DNA of 64,000 nt. It comes from Collinsella sp. Lineage in GTDB: Bacteria > Actinomycetota > Coriobacteriia > Coriobacteriales > Coriobacteriaceae. The stretch is taken from contig DXMY01000028.1 in assembly GCA_019413925.1 (NCBI GenBank), positions 1-64,000 on the forward strand, written 5' to 3'. The translations under genes were made by a program, and so were the position numbers. Shown piece after piece: positions 63,339 through 64,000 of the stretch. Within the stretch, counting starts at the first letter, position 1. Each line of letters opens with the position of its first letter. Below the pieces are notes generated by a model. It worked only from the letters and a program-made list of their open reading frames with translations, ran no database searches and was not told the DNA's origin.

Positions 63339-64000
63339 CTAGAACGTCTGCTCGTAGTCGCTGTGCTTTTTGGCCGAACGCACCAGGAACTCCTGGTTGG
63401 TGTTGGTGCCCTTAAGACCCTTGATAAACGATGCGGCTGCGCGCTCGGTGTTGTTCATGCCGGCAAGAATGCGACGCAGGCCAAAGACAAACGGACGCAT
63501 CTGCTCGTCAACCAACAGGTCCTCGTTACGCGTACCGGAGGCAACGGGGTCGATAGCCGGGAAGATGCGGCGGTCGGCCAGGTCGCGGTCGAGCTTGAGC
63601 TCCATGTTGCCGGTGCCCTTGAACTCCTCAAAGATGACCTCGTCCATCTTGGAACCGGTGTCGATGAGGGCAGAGGCCAGGATGGTGAGCGAACCACCGT
63701 TCTCGATATTACGGGCTGCGCCCAGGAAGCGCTTGGGCGGATACAGGGCCGCCGAATCGACGCCGCCCGAAAGGATACGGCCCGAAGCGGGCGCCGCCAG
63801 GTTGTAGGCGCGGGCAAGACGCGTGATGGAGTCGAGCACCACCACGACATCGCCGCCCAGCTCCACGATGCGCTTGGCACGCTCGATGACGAGCTCGGCC
63901 ACGCGGGTGTGGTTGTCGGCGGGCATATCGAAGGTCGAGGCCACGACCTCGCCCTTGATGGAGCGCTGCATATCGGTGACCTCTTCGGGGCGCTCGTCGA
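63339..64000 (-). CDS. rho: Transcription termination factor Rho, C-terminal part (runs off the window)
   Basis: At least 220 residues of the RecA-like ATPase of Rho. Family landmarks: VVVVLDSITRLARAYN (Walker B region), SGGVDSAALYPPKRFLGAARN (Q/R-loop area), ALIDTGSKMDEVIFEEFKGTGN and DRRIFPAID. The 5' part, with Walker A, is beyond the right edge. Rho is a hexameric RNA helicase that ends transcription. Confidence 0.96.
   Translation of the reverse strand, partial: DERPEEVTDMQRSIKGEVVASTFDMPADNHTRVAELVIERAKRIVELGGDVVVVLDSITRLARAYNLAAPASGRILSGGVDSAALYPPKRFLGAARNIENGGSLTILASALIDTGSKMDEVIFEEFKGTGNMELKLDRDLADRRIFPAIDPVASGTRNEDLLVDEQMRPFVFGLRRILAGMNNTERAAASFIKGLKGTNTNQEFLVRSAKKHSDYEQTF

Overview
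The window looks like a chromosomal segment of a Collinsella-type Coriobacteriia (high-GC, gut-associated Actinomycetota). The signs are high-GC housekeeping genes with a C/G-biased third codon position, many secreted proteins built from aromatic choline-binding-type wall repeats, a sufCBDSU operon under an IscR-like Rrf2 regulator, a GGGtGRT gene pair, and rho at the right edge. The genus is an inference; no rRNA is present.

Layout. (1) 0-6.3 kb: a GT2 glycosyltransferase, then a minus-strand dTDP-L-rhamnose operon (rmlA, rmlB, fused rmlC-rmlD). Between rmlA and rmlB sits a two-gene cassette: a DUF4869-like protein followed by a P-loop ATPase. (2) 6.4-33 kb: a visibly AT-richer surface-polymer island with glycosyltransferases, a DUF2142-like membrane protein, a flippase and a LicD-type phosphotransferase. 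It also has a choline-uptake/activation pair (wHTH-LicC-LicA fusion plus LicB-like permease) and six secreted repeat proteins. Five carry enzymatic domains (two NlpC/P60-like, one CHAP/NlpC-like, one L,D-transpeptidase, one GH25 plus C39-like) and one has only a small Cys/His tail. The L,D-transpeptidase gene carries a frameshift in a six-base homopolymer. (3) 33.3-34.7 kb: a second, diverged copy of the DUF4869/ATPase cassette in the opposite orientation, so the two copies bracket the island. (4) 34.7-42.9 kb: five minus-strand GT2 genes and one plus-strand GT2 gene. (5) 42.9-46.7 kb: an AAA-ATPase-like/degenerate nuclease protein and a secreted protein with an MPKTG sorting-like tail. (6) 46.9-52.8 kb: Rrf2 regulator and suf operon. 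(7) 53.4-64 kb: RAYT-type transposase, NifU-like/GGGtGRT pair, FAD oxidoreductase, two identical tRNA-Lys genes and one tRNA-His, aminotransferase, ROK sugar kinase, VanZ-like protein, a membrane-anchored protein of unknown function, and the 3' part of rho.

How it fits together. The rml genes supply dTDP-rhamnose to the many GT2 enzymes. LicB, LicC and LicA would import choline and make CDP-choline, and LicD would place phosphocholine on a glycan exported by the neighbouring flippase. The secreted repeat proteins would bind that phosphocholine and remodel the wall. This is a self-consistent phosphocholine-wall system. The least explained elements are the duplicated DUF4869/ATPase cassette, the GGGtGRT pair and the MPKTG protein.
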